DNA from: Streptomyces composti
Lineage (GTDB): Bacteria; Actinomycetota; Actinomycetes; Streptomycetales; Streptomycetaceae
DNA length: 64,000 nt
Assembly: GCF_012034205.1 (NCBI RefSeq)
Contig: NZ_JAATEM010000019.1
Span: forward strand, 62,001-126,000
Reading direction: 5' to 3'
The notes under the pieces are model-generated. The model worked only from the letters and a program-made list of their open reading frames with translations. It made no database searches and was not told the origin of the DNA. A program made the position numbers and the translations under genes. Numbering within the stretch: position 1 is the first letter of the stretch; each line of letters begins with the position of its first letter. Shown here piece by piece: positions 1 to 8,625 of this stretch.

Positions 1-249
1 ATCTACTGGTACCGGGGCGGCTGGAACCTGCCGGCCACCTTCTCCTGGGCGGCGGGCGCGCTGGTCGGCGTCCTGTCCGTGTCCCTGCCGTCCTACGAGG
101 GCCCGCTGCTGTCCCTCACCGGCGGCGTCGACTGCAGCTTCCTGCTGTCCGCCGTCACCGGCGGCCTCGCCTACCTCCTGACCACTCCGTCCCGCCCCGC
201 CACCCCCCGGACGGCGGAACCGGCGCCGGAAGACCAACTCGTCGGCTGA
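1..249 (+). CDS. C-terminal end of a cytosine/purine (NCS1-type) permease, partial
   Basis: An open frame enters from the left edge and stops with TGA at 247-249, giving the last 82 residues of a protein. It shows two hydrophobic stretches with a short loop containing Trp-Tyr-Arg-Gly-Gly-Trp-Asn, followed by a hydrophilic Pro/Ala-rich cytoplasmic tail. This arrangement resembles the C-terminus of cytosine or allantoin permeases of the NCS1 family, which take up nucleobases with a cation across the inner membrane. The family call rests on a short fragment, so the substrate cannot be told. A strong hairpin follows 32 bases after the stop. Confidence 0.6.
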   Translation: MYWYRGGWNLPATFSWAAGALVGVLSVSLPSYEGPLLSLTGGVDCSFLLSAVTGGLAYLLTTPSRPATPRTAEPAPEDQLVG

Positions 250-281
250 CACCACCGGCGAAGCCCCCTCAGAAACCCGAA

Positions 282-323
282 CGCCCACCCCGCCACCGAC
301 AGCGTCGGACGGCGGGGTGGGCG
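282..323. terminator. Bidirectional hairpin terminator after the permease
   Basis: Thirteen bases (282-294) pair perfectly with 311-323, and the loop itself contains a further CCGAC/GTCGG stem. It lies between the permease end (+) and the ilvE end (-), so it can serve both. There is no T-run, as is usual in Streptomyces. Confidence 0.75.
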
Positions 324-335
324 AGGCCCGGGGGG

Positions 336-353
336 CCGGGGGCGGAGCCCCGG
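336..353. terminator. Second short GC hairpin before ilvE stop
   Basis: CCGGGG at 336-341 pairs with CCCCGG at 348-353 around a six-base loop (GCGGAG). This GGGCGGAGCCC-type hairpin is a common 3'-end element in Streptomyces chromosomes. It lies 11 bases downstream of the ilvE stop on the minus strand and probably ends that transcript. Confidence 0.5.
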
Positions 354-363
354 GCAACGACGC

Positions 364-1452
364 TCAGCCCAGCGGATGCATCCACCCGTGCTTGTCCTCG
401 GCCGTCCCCCGCTGAATGTCCAGCAGCGCGCTCCGCAGCCGCAGGGTCACCTCACCCGGCTCCCCGCCCGACTGCTGCCACTCGGCCCCGGCCCGCTTGA
501 CCGTGCCGACCGGAGTGATCACCGCCGCCGTGCCGCAGGCGAACACCTCGGTCAGGCTCCCGTTCTCCGAGTCCCGCTGCCACTGCTCCACGGACACCCG
601 CTCCTCCACCGCCTCGTAGCCGAGGTCCCGGGCCACGGTCAGCAGCGAGTCACGTGTGACGCCCTCCAGGATCGAGCCGGTCAGGGTCGGCGTGACGATC
701 TTGTCCCCGTACACGAAGTACAGGTTCATGCCGCCGAGCTCCTCGACCCACTTGTGCTCCACCGCGTCGAGGTAGCACACCTGGTCGCAGCCCTCGGCCG
801 CCGCCTCCGCCTGCGCCAGCAGCGACGCCGCGTAGTTGCCGCCGGTCTTGGCCGCGCCCATGCCGCCCGGCACGGCCCGCACCCGGTCCTCGGACACCCA
901 GATGGAGACCGGCTTCACGCCGCCGGGGAAGTACGCCCCGGCCGGCGAGGCGATCACCAGGAACAGGTACTCGTTGGCCGGCTTCACCCCGAGCCCCACC
1001 TCGGTGGCGATCATGAACGGGCGCAGGTAGAGCGACTCCTCGCCGCCGTGCGCCGGCACCCACGCCTTGTCCTGCTTGACCAGCGCGTCGCACGCCTCGA
1101 TGAAGGTCTCGACGGGCAGCTCCGGCATGGCGAGCCGCCGGGCGGACCGCTGGAAGCGCCTGGCGTTCTGGTCGGGCCGGAAGGTGGCGACCGAGCCGTC
1201 GGGCTGGCGGTAGGCCTTCAGCCCCTCGAAGATCTCCTGCGCGTAGTGCAGCACGGTGGTCGCCGGGTCGAGCTGGATCGGCGCGTACGGGACGAGCTGG
1301 CCGTCGTGCCAGCCGCGCCCCTCGGTCCACTTGATCGTCACCATGTGGTCGGTGAAGTGGCGGCCGAATCCCGGGTTGGCCAGGATCGCCTCCCGCTCCG
1401 CGTCCGAGAGCGGGTGGGCGGAGGGCTTGAGCTCGATCGTGGGCGTCGTCAT
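364..1452 (-). CDS. ilvE: Branched-chain amino acid aminotransferase
   Basis: This 362-residue PLP enzyme of fold class IV interconverts Leu, Ile and Val with their 2-oxo acids, using glutamate as amino donor; it is the last step of branched-chain synthesis. The PLP lysine sits in the segment GAAKTGGNYAAS, and the phosphate-binding region GGMNLYFV and the late motif EVFACGTAAVITPVG are intact. The ATG at 1452 was chosen because an AAGGA-type ribosome site lies just upstream and the protein then begins MTTPTIELKP, as in homologues; the frame could extend to 1536 but that part is not family-like. It lies next to leuB on the same strand with about 250 bases between, so separate transcription is likely. 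Confidence 0.95.
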   Translation of the reverse strand: MTTPTIELKPSAHPLSDAEREAILANPGFGRHFTDHMVTIKWTEGRGWHDGQLVPYAPIQLDPATTVLHYAQEIFEGLKAYRQPDGSVATFRPDQNARRFQRSARRLAMPELPVETFIEACDALVKQDKAWVPAHGGEESLYLRPFMIATEVGLGVKPANEYLFLVIASPAGAYFPGGVKPVSIWVSEDRVRAVPGGMGAAKTGGNYAASLLAQAEAAAEGCDQVCYLDAVEHKWVEELGGMNLYFVYGDKIVTPTLTGSILEGVTRDSLLTVARDLGYEAVEERVSVEQWQRDSENGSLTEVFACGTAAVITPVGTVKRAGAEWQQSGGEPGEVTLRLRSALLDIQRGTAEDKHGWMHPLG

Positions 1453-1644
1453 GAGTGGTTGTCCTTCACCGAGTTGTAGTGACGGGCCGCGCACACGCCC
1501 CCACGGCCGGTGGCCGATGCTAGGACGTCCGAGCATTCCCTCATTCCGCGGCTCCGCGTTCGATTATCGCCCGGGGCGGTCGCGGGCGGAACGGGGGGAA
1601 TGCGGCCCGGTGGTCGAATGGTGGCACCCGGCTCGGGCATGCGA

Positions 1645-1671
1645 AAGCCGCCGGGCGCGTCCCGGCGGCTT
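1645..1671 (-). terminator. Hairpin terminator of leuB
   Basis: AAGCCGCCGGG at 1645-1655 pairs perfectly with CCCGGCGGCTT at 1661-1671 around a five-base loop. It starts 34 bases after the leuB stop on the minus strand. The rest of the leuB-ilvE gap (1453-1644) must hold the ilvE promoter, but no clear -35/-10 pair was recognised. Confidence 0.75.
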
Positions 1672-1704
1672 CGCCTTGCTGCAGTGAGGTCGAACGCGCG
1701 CCGG

Positions 1705-2748
1705 TCAGCCCGCTACGCGTACGGCGAGCGCGTCGCCGATCTCGGAGGTGCTGCGGGCGGGCAGGGCGCCGCGCTCCGCGAGGTCGGCGGAGACGGCCTG
1801 CTCGATGCGGTCGGCCTCGGTGTCGTAGCCGAGGTGGCGCAGCAGCAGGGCGACGGACAGGACCGTGGCGGTGGGGTCGGCCTTGCCCTGGCCGGCGATG
1901 TCCGGGGCGGAGCCGTGCACCGGCTCGAACATCGACGGGAACTCGCGGCTGGGGTTGATGTTGCCGGACGCCGCGACGCCGATGCCGCCGGAGACGGCCG
2001 CGGCGAGGTCGGTGATGATGTCGCCGAAGAGGTTGTCGGTGACGATCACGTCGAAGCGGCCGGGGTCGGTGACGAGGTAGATCGTCGCGGCGTCGACGTG
2101 GATGTAGTCGGTGGTGACCTCGGGGTACTCCTCGGCCACCTTGTTGAAGATGCCGGTCCACAGGTGACCGGCGAAGGTCAGCACGTTGTTCTTGTGGACC
2201 AGGGTGAGCTTCTTGCGCGGGCGGGCCTGGGCGCGCTCGAAGGCGTCCCGGACCACGCGCTCGACACCGAAGGCGGTGTTGACGGAGACCTCGGTGGCGA
2301 CCTCGTGCGGGGTGCCCTTGCGGATGGTGCCGCCGTTGCCCGTGTAGGGGCCCTCGGTGCCCTCGCGGACGACGATGAAGTCGATCTCGGGCTGCCCGGC
2401 GAGCGGGGTCGCCACGCCCGGGAGGAGCTTCGACGGGCGCAGGTTGACGTGGTGGTCGAAGGCGAAGCGGAGCTTGAGCAGGAAGCCGCGCTCGAGGACG
2501 CCGGAGGGGACGCTGGGGTCGCCGATGGCGCCGAGGAGGATGGCGTCGTGCCGCTTGAGCTGCTCCAGGTCGGCGTCGGTGAGGGTGTCGCCGGTGGCGT
2601 GGTAGCGGCGGGCGCCGAAGTCGTACTCCTTGGTCTCCAGCTTCACATCCTGCGGGAGGACGGCGGAGAGGACCTTCAGGCCTTCGGCCACCACCTCCTG
2701 GCCGATGCCGTCACCGGGGATCACTGCGAGATCGATGCTGCGAGACAT
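1705..2748 (-). CDS. leuB: 3-isopropylmalate dehydrogenase
   Basis: This 347-residue cytoplasmic NAD-dependent enzyme oxidises and decarboxylates 3-isopropylmalate to 2-oxoisocaproate in leucine synthesis. The N-terminus has the family start IPGDGIGQEV. The Mg and substrate segment is visible as DNLFGDIITDLAA, and the NAD-binding region reads GSAPDIAGQGKADPTA near residue 280. Length is normal for the actinobacterial short form. The ATG at 2748 has a GTAGGG-like ribosome site. A small conserved gene lies 64 bases upstream, separated by a hairpin. The enzyme feeds directly into IlvE encoded next to it. Confidence 0.95.
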   Translation of the reverse strand: MSRSIDLAVIPGDGIGQEVVAEGLKVLSAVLPQDVKLETKEYDFGARRYHATGDTLTDADLEQLKRHDAILLGAIGDPSVPSGVLERGFLLKLRFAFDHHVNLRPSKLLPGVATPLAGQPEIDFIVVREGTEGPYTGNGGTIRKGTPHEVATEVSVNTAFGVERVVRDAFERAQARPRKKLTLVHKNNVLTFAGHLWTGIFNKVAEEYPEVTTDYIHVDAATIYLVTDPGRFDVIVTDNLFGDIITDLAAAVSGGIGVAASGNINPSREFPSMFEPVHGSAPDIAGQGKADPTATVLSVALLLRHLGYDTEADRIEQAVSADLAERGALPARSTSEIGDALAVRVAG

Positions 2749-2784
2749 GCGGGCACCCTACTCCTCGTCCCACGTGATGACATT

Positions 2785-2807
2785 GCATGTCCGTCATGCG
2801 GACATGC
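2785..2807 (-). promoter_or_regulatory. Hairpin or palindrome between the small gene and leuB
   Basis: GCATGTCCG at 2785-2793 pairs with CGGACATGC at 2799-2807 around a TCATG loop, inside the 64-base leader of leuB. It has no T-run on either strand and could be an operator or an RNA stem in the leuB leader. Confidence 0.4.
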
Positions 2808-2812
2808 ACGTG

Positions 2813-2944
2813 TCAGTGACCCGTGGAGCCCCCGTTGTCGCGGCGGTCGAGGGCGCGCTGCAGCGCGGCGGCGGCGTTCTGGCGGTCGGACTCGCTGGAG
2901 GAGCGGGTGTGGCGGACGCGGCGGCGGACGGTCGTCTCGGCCAT
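2813..2944 (-). CDS. Small conserved hydrophilic protein upstream of leuB
   Basis: This 43-residue, strongly charged protein begins MAETTVRRRVRHTRSS and is rich in Arg, Ser and Ala, with no membrane segment or signal peptide. The ATG at 2944 is preceded by a very good ribosome site (GAAGGAG, eight bases upstream), which is the main reason to believe the gene. The reading frame stays open upstream without a comparable start. I recall similar short proteins in this position in other Streptomyces, but no function is known. It may be transcribed with leuB. Confidence 0.6.
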   Translation of the reverse strand: MAETTVRRRVRHTRSSSESDRQNAAAALQRALDRRDNGGSTGH

Positions 2945-3141
2945 GAGGGATCGACTCCTTCGGGAAGCACAGAGGCACAGGCGGAGTGCGCGGAACACGG
3001 AAGACAGAGGTGCGAGACGCCGGAAGGGGCGGCGGGCCAACGGGACCGCAGGGGTTGCCTGCACGGGGTCCGGCCCGGACCGCCATCGCTTGATCGAGCG
3101 AGACGTTCGGCTTCTACAAAGCTAGAGGAGCGCCCCGCTTC

Positions 3142-3180
3142 TGTCTCCACAATTAGTCGGACTTCCTACTATCTGAGACA
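3142..3180. promoter_or_regulatory. Inverted repeat in the region upstream of the small leuB-linked gene
   Basis: TGTCTC at 3142-3147 and GAGACA at 3175-3180 form inverted arms around a comparatively AT-rich stretch. Inside lies another pair, TAGT and ACTA, in ACTATC/ATTAGT context. The stretch is the least GC-rich part of the 2945-3217 gap, which suggests a promoter or operator for the downstream minus-strand genes. No regulator can be named. Confidence 0.3.
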
Positions 3181-3217
3181 GTGGACTGCCTCACACGCCT
3201 CTGACCTGCGCAAACAC

Positions 3218-3757
3218 TCAGAGCACATCACCGTCGCGCCAGTCGAACACCAGCTCGTGAGCGGGGTCGAGCGGGCCCGCGAGCGCGGGCCTGACGAAGG
3301 TGCAGTCCTCCTCCTCGGCCAGCCGCACCACACCCTCGGGGCCGAGCCCGAGGATCCGCCCGTCCCACAGCCGCCAGCCGCGCGCCCGGTACAGCAGGGC
3401 ACCCTCGTCGCTGGCGGACAGCATCCCGGCGTCGTACGCCCGGTCGACGATCCGCTCCAGCTCCGCCATCACCCGGCCGCCGAGCCCGGTCCGCCGCACG
3501 TCCCGGCGCACCCCCACGGCCTCGACGTACCCGACGCGCAGCCACCGCTGACGGTGCCGCACCCGCCGCATCACCACCGATCCGTGTGCGGCGAGGCCGG
3601 ACTCGTCGTGCGCCAGCACGTGCATGCCGCCCAGCGCGTGCTCCCAGTCCTGCTCGCCGAGGTCGCCGTCGAAGGCGTCGGTCAGCAGCGAGCGCACCCC
3701 GTCGAGTTCGGCGGGGGCGAGGTCGGCGGTGTGGGCGGTGCGCAGCCAGACGGTCAT
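3218..3757 (-). CDS. GNAT acetyltransferase related to aminoglycoside 2'-N-acetyltransferase AAC(2')
   Basis: This 179-residue GNAT protein matches, block by block, the mycobacterial AAC(2')-Ic sequence as I remember it. The shared blocks are a GD(F/L) pair near residue 31, DWEHALGGMH at 37-46, GYVEAVGVR near 76-84, the acetyl-CoA loop RRTGLG at 88-93, LYRARGW in the middle, and the C-terminal DWRDGDV. AAC(2') enzymes acetylate the 2'-amino group of aminoglycosides with acetyl-CoA. The last residue here is Leu where AAC(2')-Ic ends in Trp, a residue I recall as lining the drug site, so activity on aminoglycosides is uncertain. The gene stands alone, with no neighbouring antibiotic genes. A housekeeping role is equally possible. 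Confidence 0.75.
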   Translation of the reverse strand: MTVWLRTAHTADLAPAELDGVRSLLTDAFDGDLGEQDWEHALGGMHVLAHDESGLAAHGSVVMRRVRHRQRWLRVGYVEAVGVRRDVRRTGLGGRVMAELERIVDRAYDAGMLSASDEGALLYRARGWRLWDGRILGLGPEGVVRLAEEEDCTFVRPALAGPLDPAHELVFDWRDGDVL

Positions 3758-3896
3758 GCGGCCAGTATCGACCGGTGACCCGGCGTCGGCCGGACGGGCG
3801 AAGAGTTCCGGGACGGGTGGAAGGAGGAGAGGCGCACCCCCGCCCCGGACCGAGGACGCGGGCCCGGGCGGAGCACACGTGCCCGGACAGACGAAC

Positions 3897-3919
3897 GGAC
3901 CCGGCGTGCGGCCGGGTCC
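3897..3919. terminator. Short hairpin upstream of the AAC(2')-like gene
   Basis: GGACCCGGC at 3897-3905 pairs with GCCGGGTCC at 3911-3919 around a five-base loop. It lies directly next to the stronger terminator at 3927-3964 and may add to it. Confidence 0.55.
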
Positions 3920-3926
3920 GGAGGGC

Positions 3927-3964
3927 GGACGGGCCAGGTCCAGGGGGAGAGACCTGGCCCGTCC
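3927..3964 (-). terminator. Terminator of the proline catabolism operon
   Basis: Fourteen bases at 3927-3940 pair perfectly with 3951-3964 around a ten-base loop. The hairpin starts 15 bases beyond the P5C dehydrogenase stop on the minus strand. Confidence 0.8.
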
Positions 3965-3978
3965 GGGATCGGGGGGCG

Positions 3979-5610
<1,632 letters not shown>

Positions 5611-5648
5611 GGGTTCCGTAACTCCTTGACTTGAGCGGGTGTTCGGGC

Positions 5649-6575
5649 TCAGCCCTTGCTGACCATCGACCGGACGAAGAAGCGCAGGTTCGCCGGCTTC
5701 TCCGCCAGGCGGCGCATGAAGTAGCCGTACCAGTCGGTGCCATAGGCCGTGTAGACGCGCATGCGGTGGCCCTCGGCGGCCAGCCGCAGGTGCTCGTCGC
5801 TGCGGATGCCGTAGAGCATCTGGAACTCGTACTCGCCGGGCTTTCGCCCGGCGCGGCGGGCGAGTTCCTGGGCGATGGTGATCAGGCGCGGGTCGTGGGA
5901 CCCGATCATCGGGTAGCCCTCGCCCTCCATCAGCGTCCTGAGGATGCGTACGTACGCCTTGTCGATCTCGTGCTTCTGCTGGTAGGCGACCTCGGCGGGC
6001 TCCTTGTAGGCGCCCTTCACCAACCGTACGCGAGAGCCGTTCGCGGCGAGGCGGCGCGCGTCCTGTTCGGTGCGGTAGAGGTAGGACTGGATGACGCAGC
6101 CGGTCTGCGGGAAGTCCTTCCGGAGCTCCTCGTGGATGGCGAACATCGAGTCGAGGGTGGTGTGGTCCTCGGCGTCGAGGGTGACCGTGGTGCCGATCTC
6201 CGCGGCGGCCTCGACGACCGGGCGGACGTTGGCGAGCGCCAGGTCGTGCCCGCCGGGAAGCGCCTGGCCGAACATCGACAGCTTGACCGACATCTCCGCG
6301 CGGGTGCCCAGCTCCAGCGGCTCGAGCCGGTCGATCAGCTCCAGGTAGGCGTCGCGGGCGGCGGCGGCCTGCCCGGGCGTCGTGATGTCCTCGCCCACGA
6401 CGTCCAGGGTCATCTCCAGTCCCTTGCCGGTGAGCTCCTTGACGACCGGCAGGATGTCGTCGACGGTCTCGCCGGGGATGAAACGGTCGACGACCTGCTT
6501 GGTCACCGGGGCCGCCGAGATCAGACGTCGCATCCGGTCGCTGCGCGACGCGGCGAGAATCACGGGACCCAGCAC
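5649..6575 (-). CDS. Proline dehydrogenase (monofunctional)
   Basis: This 308-residue FAD-dependent TIM-barrel enzyme oxidises proline to 1-pyrroline-5-carboxylate, passing electrons to quinones. Visible family motifs are LVKGAYKEP, the catalytic-site segment VYTAYGTDWYGYFMRRLAEKP near residues 270-295, and TLDAEDHTTLDS earlier. The GTG at 6575 is preferred because GGAGG lies just upstream and the protein then begins MLGPVILAASRSD; upstream in-frame codons look non-coding. It is the first gene of a two-gene operon with pruA and faces a PucR-type regulator across a 176-base divergent promoter region. Confidence 0.93.
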   Translation of the reverse strand: MLGPVILAASRSDRMRRLISAAPVTKQVVDRFIPGETVDDILPVVKELTGKGLEMTLDVVGEDITTPGQAAAARDAYLELIDRLEPLELGTRAEMSVKLSMFGQALPGGHDLALANVRPVVEAAAEIGTTVTLDAEDHTTLDSMFAIHEELRKDFPQTGCVIQSYLYRTEQDARRLAANGSRVRLVKGAYKEPAEVAYQQKHEIDKAYVRILRTLMEGEGYPMIGSHDPRLITIAQELARRAGRKPGEYEFQMLYGIRSDEHLRLAAEGHRMRVYTAYGTDWYGYFMRRLAEKPANLRFFVRSMVSKG

Positions 6576-6751
6576 GGGGCACCTCCACAACTGTCGATGG
6601 CCGCCGCCCGACGGCCCGGGGACGGCACGGAGAACCACCGTGAAACCTAAGGATGACTCCGATCGTGGGCCATCGACAGCTGTCACGCATCCGTGCCGCA
6701 GATCTCAGACAGATGTATGAAGGCCCTGGGATTCTGCGGGAGAATGCCCCG
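6576..6751. promoter_or_regulatory. Divergent promoter region with a paired 16-base repeat, probable binding site of the PucR-type regulator
   Basis: Between the divergent starts of proline dehydrogenase and the PucR-type gene, ACAACTGTCGATGGCC at 6587-6602 reappears in inverted orientation at 6668-6683 with one difference. The perfect core is 12 bases (CTGTCGATGGCC) and the copies are about 81 bases apart, centre to centre. The right copy overlaps the perfect 10-base palindrome GACAGCTGTC at 6675-6684. Two such sites in a shared promoter fit binding by the divergent regulator, possibly with DNA looping. The left copy lies only 12 bases from the proline dehydrogenase GTG. Confidence 0.6.
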
Positions 6752-7936
6752 GTGACGTCCGAATACAGGGGTGACTACCAGGAGCTGGTCGACGAGATCT
6801 CCCAGCTGCTCGGCGCTCCGGCGACGCTGGAGAACCGCGACTTCGAGCTGATCGCCTTCGGCGCGTACGACGACGAGGGCGACCTCGATCCGTCCGCGCT
6901 CGACCCGGTGCGCACCCGGTCGATCCTGACCCGGCGTTCGACGCCGGCGGTGCGCGCCTGGTTCGAGTCCTTCGGCATCACCCGCGCGACCGGCCCGGTG
7001 CGCATCCCGCGCACCCCGGAGGCGGGCGTGCACCGGGGACGCATCTGTCTCCCGGTACGCCATCGGGGTGTGGTGCACGGCTATGTGTGGCTGCTGGACT
7101 ACGACCCCGGCCCGACCGAGCGGCAGCTGGCGTCCGCGATGGAGGTGACCGCCCGGATCGGCGCGCTGCTCGCGGACGAGGCCCAGCACGGCGCCGACCT
7201 GACCCGGGAGCTGCGGGCGGTGCTCACCGCGGAGCGCGACTGGCAGCGCGACATGGCGATCGCCGAGCTGCGCACGGCGCTGGGCCCCCGCGGGGAGGGG
7301 TTGCACACGGTGCTGTGCATCGCCCCCTGGCCCTCGGCGGACCCCGACGACGCCCCTTCGGTGCGCACGATCCCCGGCGCGACGGCGCTGTGCACTCTGC
7401 CGTGGGGCGCGACCGCCCTCTCCCTCGCGCTGCTGCTCCGGCTGCGGTCCAGCGCTGCGCCGGCCCCGGCGCGCACCGCCGCCGCGCGGCTGCTGGAGCG
7501 GGCCCGGCCGAGCGGCACCCCGGGCGCCCCGGCGGCCGGCATCGCCTCGCCCCGCCAGGGGCTCGCCGAGCTGGGCACCGCCTGGACGGAGGCCTCGGCC
7601 GCCGCCCGGGCGGCGCTGGCCGAGCCCCGCCTCGGCCCGGTCACCGAGTGGACCTCGATCGGCCCCTTCCGGCTGCTGACCGCCCTGCCCCCGCAGGCGG
7701 CCCACGACCCGGCCGTGACCCCGCTGCTCTCCCCCGCCCACCACGAGCTGGCGCACACCGCCGAGGTCTACCTGGACTGCGCTGGGCAGGCCGGCCGCAC
7801 CGCCGCCGAGCTGGGCATCCACCGCCAGACCCTGTACTACCGCCTGTCCCGCATCGAGCAGCTCACCGGCCTGGACCTGGACGACGGCGAGGACCGGCTG
7901 CTGCTGCACATGGCTCTCAAGGCGCACCGCCTGTAG
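6752..7936 (+). CDS. PucR-family transcriptional regulator, probable activator of proline catabolism
   Basis: This 394-residue protein has the PucR/CdaR layout: a variable sensory N-terminus, a GGDEF-like middle part, and at the extreme C-terminus a helix-turn-helix reading AELGIHRQTLYYRLSRIEQLTGL, about residues 355-378. The GTG at 6752 was chosen because GGGAG stands nine bases upstream and the sequence then starts MTSEYRGDYQELV; an earlier in-frame ATG at 6653 would place coding sequence over the divergent promoter. It diverges from the proline genes. In Bacillus subtilis the PucR-family protein PutR activates proline catabolic genes, so the same role here is a reasonable inference. Confidence 0.85.
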   Translation: MTSEYRGDYQELVDEISQLLGAPATLENRDFELIAFGAYDDEGDLDPSALDPVRTRSILTRRSTPAVRAWFESFGITRATGPVRIPRTPEAGVHRGRICLPVRHRGVVHGYVWLLDYDPGPTERQLASAMEVTARIGALLADEAQHGADLTRELRAVLTAERDWQRDMAIAELRTALGPRGEGLHTVLCIAPWPSADPDDAPSVRTIPGATALCTLPWGATALSLALLLRLRSSAAPAPARTAAARLLERARPSGTPGAPAAGIASPRQGLAELGTAWTEASAAARAALAEPRLGPVTEWTSIGPFRLLTALPPQAAHDPAVTPLLSPAHHELAHTAEVYLDCAGQAGRTAAELGIHRQTLYYRLSRIEQLTGLDLDDGEDRLLLHMALKAHRL

Positions 7937-7981
7937 CGCGGGCCGCCTCGATCACCCGGCGCGGGCCGCCTCGATCACCCG
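7936..7981. repeat. Perfect 23-base tandem duplication at converging gene ends
   Basis: Positions 7936-7958 and 7959-7981 are identical 23-base units. The first begins at the last base of the PucR-gene stop and the second lies inside the 3' end of the TetR gene. Since 23 is not a multiple of three, the duplication changes the TetR reading frame and supplies its present stop at 7952-7954. Confidence 0.9.
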
Positions 7982-8530
7982 GCGCAGGCCGGCGGCGAGC
8001 TGTCCGGCCTCCGGCGCGGAGTCCGGGTCGAAGGACCACTGGGCGATCAGGCCCGTCATCAGGGTCACGTAGAAGGCGCCCACTGTGTCCGCGGTCTCGT
8101 CGGAGACGTCCTGCTCCGTGCCGCCCATCAGCAGCGGCACCAGCCCGCGGCCGGCCTCCCGCTGGGCACGCGCGAGGGTCTCGCGCACCTCGGGCATCCG
8201 GTCGCCGAGGGCGAGGACCTCCATGCTGAGCCGCCACACCGAGGAGGGCTGCTTCATGGTGCCGATGATGTTGGACCACACCCGCTCGAAGCGCTCGACC
8301 GAGCCGGGCTCGGTGTCGTGCACATTGCCCTGGTCGAAGGCGTCGCCCATCTCCTCCACCAGGGCGAGGTAGGCCCGCGCGAGCAGCGCGTCCTTGGAGC
8401 CGTAGTGGTAGCCGATGGACGCCAGGTTGGTCCCCGACTCTCGGACGACGTCGCGCGCCGTGGTGCGCACGAACCCCTTCTGGAGCAGGCAGCGCTTGGC
8501 GCCCTCGAGCAGATCCTCACGGTGTCCCAT
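7952..8530 (-). CDS. TetR-family repressor of the adjacent MFS exporter
   Basis: This 192-residue protein has an N-terminal TetR helix-turn-helix at residues 10-55, including TTARDVVRESGTNLASIGYHYGSKDALL, and a helical ligand-binding C-terminus. It begins MGHREDLLEGAKRCLLQKG, the usual start of the family. It is divergent from the MFS transporter gene with 95 bases between, the classic layout of a drug-sensing repressor and its pump. The last few residues (RVIEAARAG) are set by a 23-base duplication; without it the frame would end with ATGGAP at 7917, inside the converging gene. The ligand is unknown. Confidence 0.88.
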   Translation of the reverse strand: MGHREDLLEGAKRCLLQKGFVRTTARDVVRESGTNLASIGYHYGSKDALLARAYLALVEEMGDAFDQGNVHDTEPGSVERFERVWSNIIGTMKQPSSVWRLSMEVLALGDRMPEVRETLARAQREAGRGLVPLLMGGTEQDVSDETADTVGAFYVTLMTGLIAQWSFDPDSAPEAGQLAAGLRRVIEAARAG

Positions 8531-8551
8531 GGCGTCACCCTACCCCCGTTC

Positions 8552-8603
8552 ATACGCCTGTCCCATACGCTTGTCTTATACGGTCGTTCTATACAAGCGT
8601 TTA
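8552..8603. promoter_or_regulatory. TetR operator and promoter region with tandem 13-base ATAC repeats
   Basis: Four consecutive units start at 8552, 8565, 8578 and 8591, each beginning ATAC (ATACGCCTGTCCC, ATACGCTTGTCTT, ATACGGTCGTTCT, then ATACAAGCG). Superimposed is a perfect inverted repeat, ACGCTTGT at 8567-8574 and ACAAGCGT at 8593-8600. This is the probable binding site for the TetR protein, controlling both divergent genes. The 13-base phasing would not put successive units on the same helix face. Confidence 0.65.
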
Positions 8604-8625
8604 AGACGCGTGTACATTCACTCGC

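Noticed and set aside
376..1479. Long open frame antisense to ilvE on the plus strand
   Set aside because: Codon-position composition in GC-rich DNA keeps the opposite frame open; its translation is Arg/His/Leu/Gly low-complexity with no family motifs.
5611..6690. In-frame upstream extension of pruA to a 903-residue protein, suggesting a PutA-like fusion
   Set aside because: The extension is in the wrong frame relative to proline dehydrogenase, which lies intact on the same strand in another frame with its own start.
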